Shown here in pieces: positions 24,079 to 36,579 of a DNA stretch of 64,000 nucleotides (position 1 is its first letter; each line of letters opens with the position of its first letter). The stretch is from Poa pratensis (Eukaryota > Streptophyta > Magnoliopsida > Poales > Poaceae). Made by a program: the position numbers and the translations under genes. The stretch spans positions 23,163,023 to 23,227,022 of the forward strand of contig CAMZMU010000111.1 of NCBI GenBank assembly GCA_947311845.1, in the 5' to 3' direction. Below the pieces are notes generated by a model that had not been told where the DNA came from, made no database searches, and saw only the letters and a list, made by a program, of their open reading frames with translations.

Positions 24079-26169
24079 TCTATACTTTTATTAAAAGAGC
24101 AAACTTGATCGAATACATTAAATTTATATGGTTCAATCTCAGATCAGAGGTCCAGATTGTTCGATCCGTGTTGAGCTACTCAACCCATCCTGTTTTTATC
24201 GAATTACCCTCCCACCAAATCGCTAATACTCCTAAACTGCCATTGTACCGGTTGGTACTAGGTCGCCATGACGCGGATGCGGTCCGCCATGGTGCATATA
24301 CGGAGGACCTCGATTCGCCACTGGCCGGCGTGGGCGGAGCTCGACGGAACAGCGGGACGGCCGGCAACGGGGGGAATTGGTAGGGGAGCGCAGCGGGGAT
24401 GGCCGGCGCCGGCTGCGCACGTTCCCGACGACGCCCTGGACGGCGAGATCAGGGGCGGGGCAAGGCCATCGTGGGCACAGTAGGCGCGGGCGGCGGGCGA
24501 TGGCGGGCATGACAACGAAGTCGCCCGGGCGGGGCAGGGCACGGCGACGGCCTCGCGCAAGCCAGGACGCGGTGCGGCGACACGCAGGAACCCGGGCTCT
24601 CCTGCCCGGCCGGCCATGTGCTCACCCGTGCCATCAACCGCTCGCCTCCCCGTCCCCAGCCGGCCGCACACGTCCAACGACGGCGCTCCAGACTCCACCC
24701 TTGACGGCGACATGAGCGCCTGAGCCCGCTCGCGGTGCACAGCGCCCCGTCCGTGTAATGACGCAGCGGCCGTCGGCCGGAATCCACTTCGGCACCGCCG
24801 TCCATGAAGGTGACATGGTCCGTTGTACTTGCGGCCGAAGGACCCTTCCTAATCCAGCGCTCAAGATGGAATTTTCCTAATTCGATCCTGGTGTGAGGCC
24901 TTCCAGCCGTCATCCATAGAGCCGCGCACTGGCCGCCCCACCGCGGCGCTCTCTGCCATTGCCGTCCAACGTCACGTCACGTCACGTCCCCTGCGTCCGT
25001 CGGACGCCTATCCCGGATCAACGACATGGTCTCTTGGAGCAGCCTGCGCTTCCATATATTACTGTGTTTGGCGGATGCCCATCCCCGGCCGGAAAATCAA
25101 GGTTTGTTTTCAGAGTTTTTTCTGAACCTAAGTGTCATCTACAGGTATTCAGGTTAGCATTCAGGTTAGCGTACTGGGCAGGATGCGCGGCAGCGTATAC
25201 AGGGCGTGCTTCATCACTTTGTAGGTTCAGTATGTACTTCTAAAGTTTGTACGTTCAGTACATCAGCTATTCAGATTCAGATTGTTCTGTTTTACGCGAT
25301 CGAGTGTGTACTGAAAAACATTAGTTGTTCTTCTATGGCATGTTTGCTACATTAGTTTTTTTTTCTGAACCTACTGCTAGGAGTTCTGGACGTATCCGCA
25401 CAACCAGTTGTAAGTTTTTGTAAGTACTGGAGGTATCAATGACTTGCATGCTAAATTACTCATTGGTATATGTGGCTGCTTCCCTGTAATTCCAAGTTTT
25501 TCACTGCATGACACTACAAAAGATTGCATTTACCAAATTCAGCTATATGCTAATCAATATTGTATTATAATTATATGATTTTTTTTTTAAATAACCTTTT
25601 GTTGTGTGCATGTTATGAGCTAGCTTGACCATTAGTTGATAGCACCCACTTAATCAAGTTATAATATGCAATTCATATATCTTTTATACTCAAAGTATGC
25701 ATGAGTGAAGTTTATGAGAGGAAGACATGATGAGAAATAATTGCAGGTCCGTGCGGGTTGTGACGCGAAGCAAGCGGGCAGAGCAGGGGTTCGGTAGAAG
25801 AAAATGTGGGAGAAAGATGTACCAGTGACGTCAAATATTGTTCCGGTGCAAATTTGTGTATGCTTGCGTTGTCAAGATGTCTCAGTTTTTCTGGGATATG
25901 GAATGTGTTGAATTATTATTGCATGGAAGGAGAGTGTGGGGAAATTAATGTAATGTTTATTAGAGAAATATATTTGTTGTGTTATGTGATGTCTTGACTT
26001 TGGATAAAAAGGGTAGTCTAAAATTATTATTGAAATTAAAAATGACGAAATACGATGAGAAAACCAGGTAAAATACATTAGCAATGTTGTGGATATGGAT
26101 TTCTTCAATTTACATAATCTCATGAGGACATGGATACTAGACGCACATTTGCGCGTGTAAAATTACTAG
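24079..26169 (+). mobile_element. Possible Helitron with GC-rich captured segment
   Basis: The right end reads ACGCACATTTGCGCGT, a small hairpin, then ten bases and CTAG followed by T. This is the layout of Helitron 3' ends. The proposed left end is TCTATACTTTTATTAAAAG at 24079, similar to grass Helitron starts. The base before it is T rather than the expected A, so the left end is uncertain. The interior changes abruptly from AT-rich to GC-rich (24240-24960), as if host DNA had been captured, but I recognise no gene in it. The right end is about 130 bp upstream of the dehydrin promoter block. Confidence 0.4.
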
Positions 26170-26297
26170 TATACACAAAATGAGCAAAGAAAATAATAAA
26201 TTATTATAGTAAACAAAGTGGCGGGACGGAGATCCGATTTGTTTTGGATAATCTATATGCGAGCCCGTCACCTGCCCATGCTTCCAGAATGAACCGA

Positions 26298-26503
26298 GGC
26301 GTGGCGATTCCAACGCGCCCAGTACCTGCACACGTCCGGCTTCTCATCTCTTCTCATGGGTGAGTCACTACTCATCACCGGCTTTCCGCCAACCAATCCA
26401 CCTGCCGCCACACGTAGCACCCTATCGTGGCGCTCGATCGATGCAACAGCAATCTTTATCCCCTCCCGGCCGGCCTCCCCTCGCGTCGAACGGCTTATAA
26501 ATA
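26298..26503 (+). promoter_or_regulatory. Promoter of dehydrin A (ABRE-like block and TATA box)
   Basis: A GCGTGGCGATTCC stretch at 26299-26311, CACACGTCCGGCTTCTC from about 26330, and CACACGTAGC near 26410 followed by CCTATCGTGGCG are shared in order with the promoters of dehydrins B and C. ACGT cores are the binding core of abscisic-acid-responsive bZIP factors. A TATAAATA box lies at 26496-26503, 116 bp before the ATG, giving a leader of roughly 85-90 bp. Confidence 0.7.
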
Positions 26504-26618
26504 GCACCTCGCCCATCACCTGCTTACTTACACAAACACAACCACGAGCTGCAGTTTACTAAACAACACTTCGAGCTAGACTTTCTGAGATCAGATCAGT
26601 GTAGCATCACTGTGCAAG

Positions 26619-27615
26619 ATGGAGTACCAGGCACAGCACGGCCAGGCGACCAACCGCGTCGACGAGTACGGCAACCCCGTCGCCGGACAGGGCGGCGTCA
26701 TTGGAGGGCACGGCGGCGGCGTTGGCACCGGCCCGGCCACCGGCGGGCATGTCCAGCCCACGAAGGCCACCAAGGCCGAGCGCAAGGCCCGCGGGGTCCT
26801 GCACCGCTCCGGCAGCTCCAGTTCCAGCTCAAGCTCGGTACGCACATATAATGCTTGCTTTTAATCGTGCGCGTCTGTATTGGCCTTTTTCCATGTGAAT
26901 TAACATCAGTGATTATTTGTTTTAGTCTGAGGATGATGGCATGGGCGGGAGGAGGAAGAAGGGCATCAAGGAGAAGATCAAGGAGAAGATCCCTGGTGGC
27001 CACAAGGACACCGCGGCGACAGGTGGCGCCTACGGGCAAGGGGTGACCGGCACAGGAGCCCATGGCACCAACGCGCCCGGTGGCGCCTACGGGCAGCAGG
27101 GTCAGACTGGGATGACCGGCACCGGGGCGTATGGCACCCCGGCCACCGGCGGTGCCTACGGGCAGCAAGGACACACCGGAGTGACCGGCACGGGTGTGCA
27201 CGGTACTGGGGAGAAGAAGGGCATGATGGACAAGATCAAGGAGAAGCTGCCTGGCGGTCACGGTGACCAGCAGCATACCACGGCGGCCGGTGGCGCCTAT
27301 GGGCAGCAGGGTCACACCGGAGTGACTAGCACCGGGGCTCACGGCACCGCGGCGACAGGCGGCGCCTATGGGCAGCAGGGTCACACCGGAGTGACTGGCA
27401 CCGGGGCTCACGGCACCGCGGCGACAGGCGGCGCCTATGGGCAGCAGGGTCACACTGGGATGACCGGCACGGGGACGCACGTCCCCACAACCACCGGCGG
27501 CGCCGCTTATGGGCAGCCGGGACACACCGGGGTGACCGGCACAGGGACACACCCCACCGGCGAGAAGAAGGGCATCATGGATAAGATCAAGGAGAAGCTG
27601 CCTGGACAACACTGA
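26619..27615 (+). CDS. Dehydrin A, YSK3 type
   Basis: Exon 1 is 26619-26837 (73 codons), intron 26838-26925, exon 2 26926-27615; 302 residues. The Y-segment is VDEYGNP (residues 14-20). The S-segment is a run of serines followed by SEDD, at about residues 65-77, with the intron between two serine codons as usual for this family. Three K-segments follow: [14 protein letters not shown] (84-97), [15 protein letters not shown] (169-183) and [15 protein letters not shown] near the C-terminus (286-300). Gly/Thr-rich phi repeats ([18 protein letters not shown] and variants) separate them. Dehydrins are disordered hydrophilic proteins that protect membranes and enzymes during dehydration; the RRKK stretch after the serines may aid nuclear entry. 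Most barley relatives have two K-segments, so this copy is enlarged. Its 3' UTR has a gaataataag signal. Confidence 0.95.
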
Positions 27616-27932
27616 GCGTCTGAGCCCCGCCGGCCGCTACTTGTGAAAGTTGAGGTGCCACTCGGCGACCTTTGCAGAATAATAAGTTACTCGTGATAGA
27701 TGTATCAGCGAGATGGATGTCTCTGTGAGCTCACTTCACTTTGTTGATCGAGGTGGATGTCACTGTTGTAGTGTTGTGTGTGGATTATTACTTTTACTTG
27801 TCGAGACTTGGCACTGATTTTATATTATTATTGTACACCTTGTATGCGGACAGTGCAAGGCACGCGTATGGCCATTTCTTTGCAAACACCTCACATTGCA
27901 CACTCCAAAATACTAGTAACATTTTGACACTT

Positions 27933-28165
27933 CACTATGCCAATTTTTCATAAATCCAAATGTGTCTTCACACACAAATTCATATACAGTAGAATTTTCT
28001 ATTTATTATATAGAAAATTACTTACGTGAGGTGATGGTGGGCGGGGCGGGAAACTGTATCACTATGCCAATTTTGTAAACATTCCAAATGTGTCTTCACA
28101 CACAAATCCATCTAGAATTTTCTATTTAGAAAGAAAATTACTTACGCCAGGTGATGGCGGGAAAA
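27933..28165 (+). repeat. Tandem duplication downstream of dehydrin A
   Basis: Two direct copies start at 27933 and 28060, each beginning cactatgccaattttt/g and containing ccaaatgtgtcttcacacac, then tctagaattttctattta and attacttacg. The unit is about 105-127 bp. No coding content. It starts about 320 bp after the dehydrin stop codon. Confidence 0.8.
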
Positions 28166-28742
28166 GTGTAAATTTCAAAGTATTTTATTAGTTTTAAAGG
28201 GGACGAGCAAAATTGGCAATAGTGAATTGCGAAAAAATTGAGAGAGTATTTTAGTGCGAAAAAACATTAACAACGTGTTAAAAATATTTAACATGAATAT
28301 GGCTAAGAAAGGGTTCTTATACATGCTTCATGGTGTTAATCTTACCAATAATTGAGAGTTTTTTGACTAGCGGTCAGATAAATGTGATTTTGTATGCCTC
28401 GGCAGTCAGATTCATCATGTAATCCATGATATGCACCTATCTCAATGTTCATATACTTTTAAGTATAACAAACATATATCGTTCTTGATCCCGCTTAGAG
28501 TCACTAGACAACCGTAAGAACATTGAGAAGAACTAAGGATATCGTACTACTTTCTATGGTGGGAGGATGAGATTGTTCTAAGGGGTTACATTGATGCTAG
28601 TTCCCAAACCGATACGGATGGATATCGGCACATTCCAGATGTGTTCATTTTAAGTAAAAGTATTGTAAGTTGGTTGAGTTACAAATCATGTATGGTTGTC
28701 AAATGTATAACGGAATTCGAGTGCATCATGCTTTGAAAACCA
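28166..28742. other. Intergenic, nothing recognised
   Basis: AT-rich sequence between the tandem repeat and the LINE. No ORF or repeat I can support. Confidence 0.5.
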
Positions 28743-28749
28743 AGAAGGA

Positions 28750-31700
28750 TTTTTTTTTTGAACATAACAGACTTTATTCAACTCAAGCACATTTTACAGA
28801 CAAAATCGCGAAAGGGGTCACGCTAGTTACAGATAGAATGTCCCTGGCAGGACATGAACTTGCTTCTGAACCCAAACAACGGATCAATAAAGATCTGTTT
28901 CGGATTCTAAGGGCTAAACGAGCTAGATGATCAACTTTTACATTGTTGCATCTTCTAATGTGTGCTATTCTCCTTGTATGAAAGGAGGGAGAGGCGTGAA
29001 TTTCTGCAAGTAGGTGCCTATTTTCGTAATGCCCCGGAGCTGCAAACACGGATGACTCCCTGGCAGCCGAAGCCAACACCAAACAGTCCGTGAAGAAATG
29101 GGGTTCTTGAACCTGAAAAAATTGTGCCAGCTTTGTAGCAAGGAGAAGGCCGAAAGTTTCAGCTTGAAGAGGCGATGAAGCTGGAGGAGAGAGGGCGGAG
29201 ACATGAAGTTGCTTGAGGTGTTGATTGCCATGCAAGTTGATGACTATGCCCAATCCAGCCTGGCTCGTTCCAGTAACTGCAGTTTTCTCCCACGCTGCAT
29301 CACAGAAAATTGTGTTCCCTGTAAAATCATTAGCATTCTGTAGGTGTGGAGAAGATTGCGATTCTTGTCGCTGATCCTGTACTAGTCCATCCTCCTGTCT
29401 CTGGATGATTTCCTTGGTCTCCATCTTGGTTCCTGTGATTATTGCATTTGCTGCCGCAAACACTTGGGGAGGTTTGCACATTTTCCTGCAAAACAAAGCG
29501 TCGTTTCGAGCTTTCCAAACACACCACAAGAAAGTATAAAGGGAAGTTGAGGTAATTTGCGGATGATGAGAGTTGAGCAAAGCTTGGATTAAATCTAGAA
29601 TAGAACGATGATGCTCTGCAATGAGTTCAGTTTTGATAAACCAAGGATAAGAAAACCAAGCTGCCTTGGAAAAAGGGCACAAAAACAACATATGCAACTC
29701 ATCTTCAAGATTGCCGCACATAGAGCAATTCTCTTTTATGTGCTTAGAGTATTTACTTGCCCTCTTACCTGTTGGAAGCGCTTTCCGAAGCAATCTCCAT
29801 GCAAAAGTTTGAACTCTTGGTGCCATTTGTTTGTCATTCCATACCTGTTTAAGTAAAGAAATAATCTGCAGTGGAACAATTTTGGGTCTTTGTCTTGGAG
29901 GAAGATGAAGATTGTTAAAACAGTGCTTGTAAGCACTCTTGAGAGAAAATCGACCTGTAGGGGTTAATTTCCAAATCAGAATATCATGATCACTTGCATT
30001 GATAATGGGAGTTTCAAGGATTTCATTTGCAGTTGTGGGGCTGAACATCGAATTTATTAAGGCCGAGTTCCAAATTTTTTGCCCAGGAATCCAAAGATCT
30101 TTAACTTGAGAAGGGTACGTAAAAGGTTGCTGCTGTATTATAAGGTTATCATAGATAGTTTCCCAACCAGCAAACCAAGGAGAACTCCAAATAGAACTCG
30201 TCCCATCAACAATCTGACAAAGAGTTGCTGAAATAAGAAGAGGTTTTACCTTAAGTATTGCCGACCTGAAGGCTGATTTAGGTTTGTTTGCCTTGGCTCT
30301 CCAAATGGAAGTATCATGATGGTATTTAGCCTTCAATATTTGAGCTATTTGGCTGTGTGGCTCCTTCGCCAACCTCCATGCCGTTGAGAGGACGAGGCCT
30401 TGATTGACCGCCTGCAAATTCCTAATACCAAGGCCACCAATATTCTTGTCAGTACAAACATCTGCCCATGCCCGAAGGCAAAGACTCTTAGTCTTTGATC
30501 ATCTTGAACACCTGTCCACCAGAAGTTCCTGATAATTGACGTGAGTTTGCAAGGATTTTTTTGAAAAGAGGATATTTGACATGTAGTAGACAGGAATGGA
30601 GGAGAGCACTGATTTTATGAGTGTCAATCTGGCTGCATGTGAGAGGCGATTTGCTTTATAGGTGGAGAGTTTGGATTTGAACTTGTCATAAATGAAGGCA
30701 TATGCGGCTGATCTTTCTTTGGACGGCAAAATAAGAGGATGACCAAGGTGGACAAAGGAATTGTCTATGTCCAGGGCTAGAAAGATAGCGCGAATATCTT
30801 CTTTTACCTGTGGAGTGACATTCTTGCTGAAAAGAATTCCAGATTTATTCCAGTTTGGAGTTTGGCCGGATTCATGACAAAAATGATCAATAATCTGCGA
30901 GATGTTTTGAGCTTCCTGCACGTTAGCCTTACCACACACAATGAGGTCATCTGCAAGCATAAGAGAGTGAACAGGGGGGCAATTAGGTCCAAGAGAGATG
31001 CCGGTGAGCTGATTGGCATTTAGGGCGTCCTGGAGTGTCAAAGGTAGTTCATTCACTGCAAAAACAAATAGATAAGGCGACAAAGGACACCCCTGTCTGA
31101 TACCTCTGGAACTACTAAACTTGCAAAAGGTTGCCCATTAATGATCACCGAGAACATAGGCGAAGAGATGCAAGCATACACCAGGTTAATAAAATGACCA
31201 TGAAGACCTCTACGAGCAAGAGCCGAGACAATAAAATGCCACTCAATTCTGTCAAAAGCTTTGGCAAGATCAATTTTCAGCATGAAATCAAGGCTTTTCC
31301 AAGACGTGAGAGAAAAAGAATGGGCGATTTCCTGAGCAACTATAATATTATTGCTTATACGTCTACCTTCAATGAAAGATTGTTGCGAGGGATGAATGTA
31401 GTCCGGAAGATGTTGTTTCAATCTATTTGCTAAAGATTTTGCAATGATTTTATAGACTACATTACACAAACTTATGGGTCTAAAATCAGAAGGTAGATGG
31501 CAGACAAGCTTCTTTGGGATGAGTGCGATGTGTGTGTCATTAAAGTGAGGAGGGAGAACAGAAGTAGTGTAGAAATTCCATACCACATTTGTTAAGTCAT
31601 CTCCGATCCAAGCCCAGGCTGACATGTAAAAAGCCACATTAAAACCATCAGGTCCTGGCGAAGCATTTTTCCTCATTTCCTTGAGAATTCCCCAGATCTC

Positions 31701-33434
31701 ATTTTTGTCAGGAACCGAGTTGGTATAGTCTTCTGGATCTTCCCGCCATGTTGTATTTAAGTTGGGCCTGTCATTGTTAGTGGCAGAGGAACGGAAAATA
31801 GATTTGAAATAGTGCACAAATTCAGTTGCAATGTCCTCAGGATCAAACAGATCATGACCATGTTCATTCCGAATGGAAACAATACGATTCCTACGTTTCC
31901 GCTTCTGGACAACATTATGAAAGAAGGCGGTATTCCTATCACCTTGAGTAGCCCAATGCTTCTTAGCACGTTGACGATAATATTCAGTAAGCTTGGTCAT
32001 ATTTTGTTCGTATTGGGCAATCAAGTTTTCCTCAAGATTGTGATTCTGAAGCTGAAGTGGTTGCATTTGAATTTCGTTAATCTGCTCCTGTATGTGATCA
32101 AGCTGTTGTTGAATAGGTTTCTTCTTCTTGCACCATTTCTTCAAAGTACCTGCAAGGTTAGTTGTTCTAGCGTGGAAGGGTTTATTAACGGAAGCAGTCC
32201 AAGCATCTTTAGCAACATCCTGAAAGTCATCTTCATAAGTCCACCAATTTTCAAATTTGAAACTGAGTTTTGTTTTCCGAAATTGAGATTTCGTTGAAAG
32301 AAGAATTGGAGCATGATCACTAAGCATGATTGGGAGATTGAAAGCATTAGTGTTAGGAAAAAGAGTGCACCACTCAGCATTAGCAAGACAACGATCTAGC
32401 CTCTCAAAGACCGGCGTCGAGGAAAAACGCTTGTTTGTCGAAGTGTAGGCTGGACCGCTAAAACCTAGATCAAAAAGACCACACTGTTTGACATAAGAGT
32501 TGAAAGCACGCATACGATTTTTATTAACATGAGTGGAAGATGTATCTACATCAGACATTAAATTATTGAGGTCACCTAAGCAGACCACAGGTTTACCAAG
32601 ATTGGCATGCACGAAAGTAGAAATCTGATCCCAAATGGTCCAAGTTTGACGATGGTGAGGGTCACCGTACACACAAACTAAAACAAAATCTAAACTAGAA
32701 GCAACATGAACAACCGAAGCTAGGATCAGATGAAAGCTAGAGAAATTGACATTGACTTGGACTTCATCATTCCATAAGAGCCAAAGGCCTCCCGAGCGAC
32801 CAACAGAAGGAACAACAAAACTATCGGCTACATTAAAGCGATTGTTCAACTGGACAGAATTATATTTTGAGGTTCAAATCTCAGAAACGAAAGTTACCTG
32901 TGCCTTGGTGGAGTACATAAAATTGGCAAGGTAGGACATTTTTGTGGATCTGTCCAGATTTCTGCCCGGTCCTTGGCAATTGCAACCAATTAGCTTCATG
33001 GCACCGGGAGCACTGAAATTGCTTCGTCGTCGGATCCAAGCTCCAGGCCGCAAACAATCAGCAAGGAACCTGCTCGGCTGGAGCACGCCTTCTTGAAGCA
33101 CACCACATCTAGAACAAGATGAGAGGTGAATCAGATGAGAGGTGAATCAGCTTGGAGTGGGGAGATCCGAGCGATCAGTAGTAGCCAGAAACGGTGAGAT
33201 GGGTCGTGAAGGAGGCGGGGATGACTGGAGGAGCCTGGAAATTTACCGAGGCGGAGGACTAGATCAGAGGCCAGAGAGGTAGGATTGGAGAAGAATTAGA
33301 GAGGGGATCGATCAGGGAAGGAATCAGAAGGGGATCGGATCAGGGATGGGAAGGGGATCGGCAAATCGCCATTCGCTACTTAGAGCCAATTTGGAACTCA
33401 ACACTTTTTCCTCATGGTGTAAATCGAGAAGGAT
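28750..33434 (-). mobile_element. L1-type LINE, nearly full length
   Basis: On the minus strand the element ends with AATAAAGTCTGTTATGTTC and a run of ten A (28751-28760). AGAAGGAT occurs at 28743-28750 and at 33427-33434 and is the likely target duplication, though eight bases is short for an L1. ORF2 occupies most of the element. The 33000-33430 part is a GC-mixed 5' leader with no recognisable ORF1 (gag-like) gene, so either it is 5' truncated or ORF1 was lost. It inserted between dehydrins A and B. Confidence 0.8.
28783..32999 (-). pseudogene. LINE ORF2: endonuclease, reverse transcriptase, zinc-ribbon, RNase H
   Basis: Begins MKLIGCNCQGPG at 32999, the usual start of plant L1 ORF2. The apurinic-type endonuclease spans about 32999-32250 (FERLDRCLANAEW, LSDHAPIL). 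RT follows with SPGPDGFNVAFY, FRPISLCNVVYKI and, near 30960, MLADDLIVCG (the catalytic DD). A zf-RVT region (FAWRLLRKALPTGKR, CSMCGNLEDELHMLFLCPF) lies at about 29850-29650. A C-terminal RNase H with FCDAAW, AETFGLLLA, FTDCLVLAS and NNVKVDHLARLA ends at 28783. Breaks: TGA at 32874-32876, which a single C-to-T change at a CGA codon would explain; a one-base loss in a T run near 31127; and one-base changes near 30554 and 30494, again in short runs. Otherwise it is open, so this copy is fairly young. Confidence 0.88.
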
Positions 33435-33752
33435 GAGTTTGTTTTAGGAAGTTCAAAAAGAACTCGGCGTGCTTCACGGCATGTCCAAGCATTTGGACTT
33501 ACATTGTGACAAACAACGGCGCTATAGCACAGGCCAAGGAAACAAGTGAACATTAGTAAACTAAACATACATTAAGGCATTATCACCCAATACAAAAAAT
33601 TATGGAAAGGGTGACGCTAAAAATGCAAAGTACGCTCATATGCAAATGTTGCTAATTTAGTCTAAGCTCGCACTAAAAGAACTGATTAAAGAAACGGCGA
33701 TTTCATCGTTGATATAGTGACAAAAATCTTGGTAAAACCATCTGGCCCGACA

Positions 33753-34376
33753 CTTCTATTCCAAGAAATAATGGAACATCCTTTATCAGCCTTAAGATTG
33801 CTTCTTCCGTGACCAGGCTGGTCAAAGTGCCCAAATTACTCATGTTTAGATATACTTGCTGCAGATCAATTTTTGGGTAATCGGAGCATGGGTACCCATC
33901 ATGTTCTTGTAATAATCTGATAAAATATTTTGTTTAACATCCAGGGAGTAGTGTGTGAGACTATTGTGTTGAACAACTTTCGTCTGACTAACTCTCAGCC
34001 TAGCTGAGCCTCTGGCATGGTAGAACCTGGAATACTCATCTCCCATAATACACCAGTTAATTTTCCAACGCTGCCTTGCTACAACGGCAATCAGGTGAGT
34101 CAAAACCTCTATCTTTTTCCTAACATGATGAGAAAGGGATTACGACAAGGCGATTCACTATCACCTATATTATTTAATATAGTTGCTGATATGTTAGCCA
34201 TAATCATTGAGCAGGCGAAATCCGATGGGCAAGTTGTTGGAGTGGTTCCGCACCTAGTGGATGGCGGATTATCCATTCTCCAATATGCTGACGATACAAT
34301 CCTTTTTATGGAACATGACATGGAGAAGGCAAGAAATCTGAAATTAATATTATCAGCGTTTGAGCAACTTTCCGAT
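33753..34376 (+). repeat. Tandem duplication inside the second LINE, copy 1
   Basis: A 624-bp unit starting cttctattccaagaaata is repeated at once from 34377. The second copy runs to 34779, is interrupted by the LTR element, and finishes at about 46089 (after gagcaactttccg). The unit covers the inversion junction of the LINE, so the duplication came after the twin-priming insertion and before the LTR element. The junction sequences share CCGA. Confidence 0.85.
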
Positions 34377-34779
34377 CTTCTATTCCAAGAAATAATGGAA
34401 CATCCTTTATCAGCCTTAAGATTGCTTCTTCGGTGACCAGGCTGGTTAAAGTGCCCAAATTACTCATGTTTAGATATACTTGCTGCAGATCAATTTTTGG
34501 GTAATCGGAGCATGGGTACCCATCATGTTCTTGTAATAATCTGATAAAATATTTTGTTTAACATCCAGGGAGTAGTGTGTTAGACTATTGTGTTGAACGA
34601 CTTTCGTCTGATTAACTCTCAGCCTAGCTGAGCCTCTAGCATGGTAGAACCTGGAATACTCATCTCCCATAATACACCAGTTAATTTTCCAACGCTGCCT
34701 TGCTACAATGGCAATCAGGTGAGTCAAAACCTCTATCTTTTTCCTAACTTGACGAGAAAGGGATTACGAAAAGGCGATT

Positions 34780-36386
34780 TGATACGTCTCCAACGTATCT
34801 ATAATTTTTGATGTTCCATACTTGTTTTATACCAATTGCTACATGTTTTCCATCTACTTTATGTCACTTTTATACATTTTCCAGGACTAACCTATTAACA
34901 AGATGCCGAAGTGCCAGTTCCTGTTTTTGCTTTTTTGTATTCCAGAAAAACTAGTCTGGAAATATTCTCGGAATTGGACAAACTTTACGGGCATCCCTAT
35001 TTTTCCAGAAGACACCAGATGTTTCCAGAAGACACCAGATGGAGCAAAGATGCAACGGAGGAGGCCCACAGGGGCCCCACACGCCACTAGGGCGCGGCAG
35101 GCCCCTTGGCCGCGCCCTGGTATGGTGAGGGCCCCACGGGGCCTCCAGCCGCCGTCCTTTCGCCTACTTATTCCCCGAGAAAATAACCCTAGACACCCGA
35201 GCCATTATCCACGAAAAGTTCCAGAGACGCCGCCGCCGTCAACCCTAGCTCGGGAGGGTTCAGAACCTCTTCCCGGCACCCTGCCGGAGAGGGGAATCGT
35301 CACCGGAGGCTTCTACATCGCCATGCCTGCCTCCGAGGTGATGCGTGAGTAGTTCATCCTTGGACTACGGGTCCATAGCAGTAGCTAGATGGTTGTCTCT
35401 CCTATTTGTGCCATCATGTTTAGATCTTGTGAGCTGCCCTACATGATCAAGGTCATATTATTGTAATGCTACATGTTGTGTTTGCTGGGATCCGATGAAT
35501 ATTGAATATTATGTCAAGTTGATTATCAATCTATGCCCTATGTTATTTATGATCTTGCATGCTCTCCGTTGCTAGTAGACTTTGGCCAAGTAGATGCTTG
35601 TGACTCCAAGAGGGAGTATTTATGCTAGATAGTGGGTTCATGCCTCCATTGAATCTGGGACAGTGACAGAAAGTTCTAAGGTTGTGGATGTGCTGTTGCC
35701 ACTAGGGATAACCTAACGATGCTATGTCCACGGGCATATGTGTTTGTTTACATTACGCACTTTACTTAATGCGATTATCCGTTGCTTGCAACTTAATACC
35801 AACGGGGGACTCGGATGACAACCCGGCGGTGGATTATTAGTCATAGACGCAGTTGGATGACGGTCTATGTATATGTCGTAATGCCCAATTAATATCATAG
35901 TAATCATCATGTCATGTATTTGCATTGTCATGCGCTCACTATTTGTCAATTGCCCAGCTGTAATTTGTTTACCCAACATGTTAGATATCTTTATGGAGAG
36001 ACACCACTAGTGAACTGTGGACCCCGGTCCAATTCCTTTACATTGATTAAACCACAAACTGCAAACTGTTCCTTTTTCATTCGCTGCAATTTAATACTCA
36101 TTTTCCACACGAGACGTTTAATCCTTTGTTTTCAGCAAGCCGGTGAGATTGACAACCTCACTGTTTCGTTGGGGCAAAGTACTGTGATTGTGTTGTGTGC
36201 AGGTCCACGTCAGCGCCGGAATCCCTGGTGTTGCGCCGCATCATATTTCGCCGTGACAACCTTCTGAAGAATCGTTACTCCTACTGGTTCGATAAACCTT
36301 GGTTTCAACTGAGGGAAAACTTGCTGCTGAACTGCATCATACCTTCCTCTTGGGGTCTCCCAACGAGCGTGTGATTCACGTCATCA
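34780..36386 (+). repeat. 5' LTR of element 2
   Basis: 1607 bp. It carries a 20-bp tandem duplication (tttccagaagacaccagatg at 35002-35021 and again from 35022) that the 3' LTR does not have. Confidence 0.92.
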
Positions 36387-36579
36387 AGCCTATTTTCTGG
36401 CGCCGTTGCCGGGGAGTAGCAGTTCTTCTGCAAGGGGAGTTTCACACTTCCAATCTCTTTACTTTGTTTTTGTCTTGCTTAGTTTATTTTATTTTATCTT
36501 GTTTGCTTTCAATTATCAAAAACACAAAAAAATTAGTTACTTGCATTTAGTTTATTTTCAGTTTTGTTTCTGTTAGTTA

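Noticed and set aside
26698..27612. 304-codon ORF antisense to dehydrin A
   Set aside because: Its repeats mirror the phi repeats and it reads through the dehydrin intron. It reflects codon bias of a Gly/Thr repeat, not a gene.
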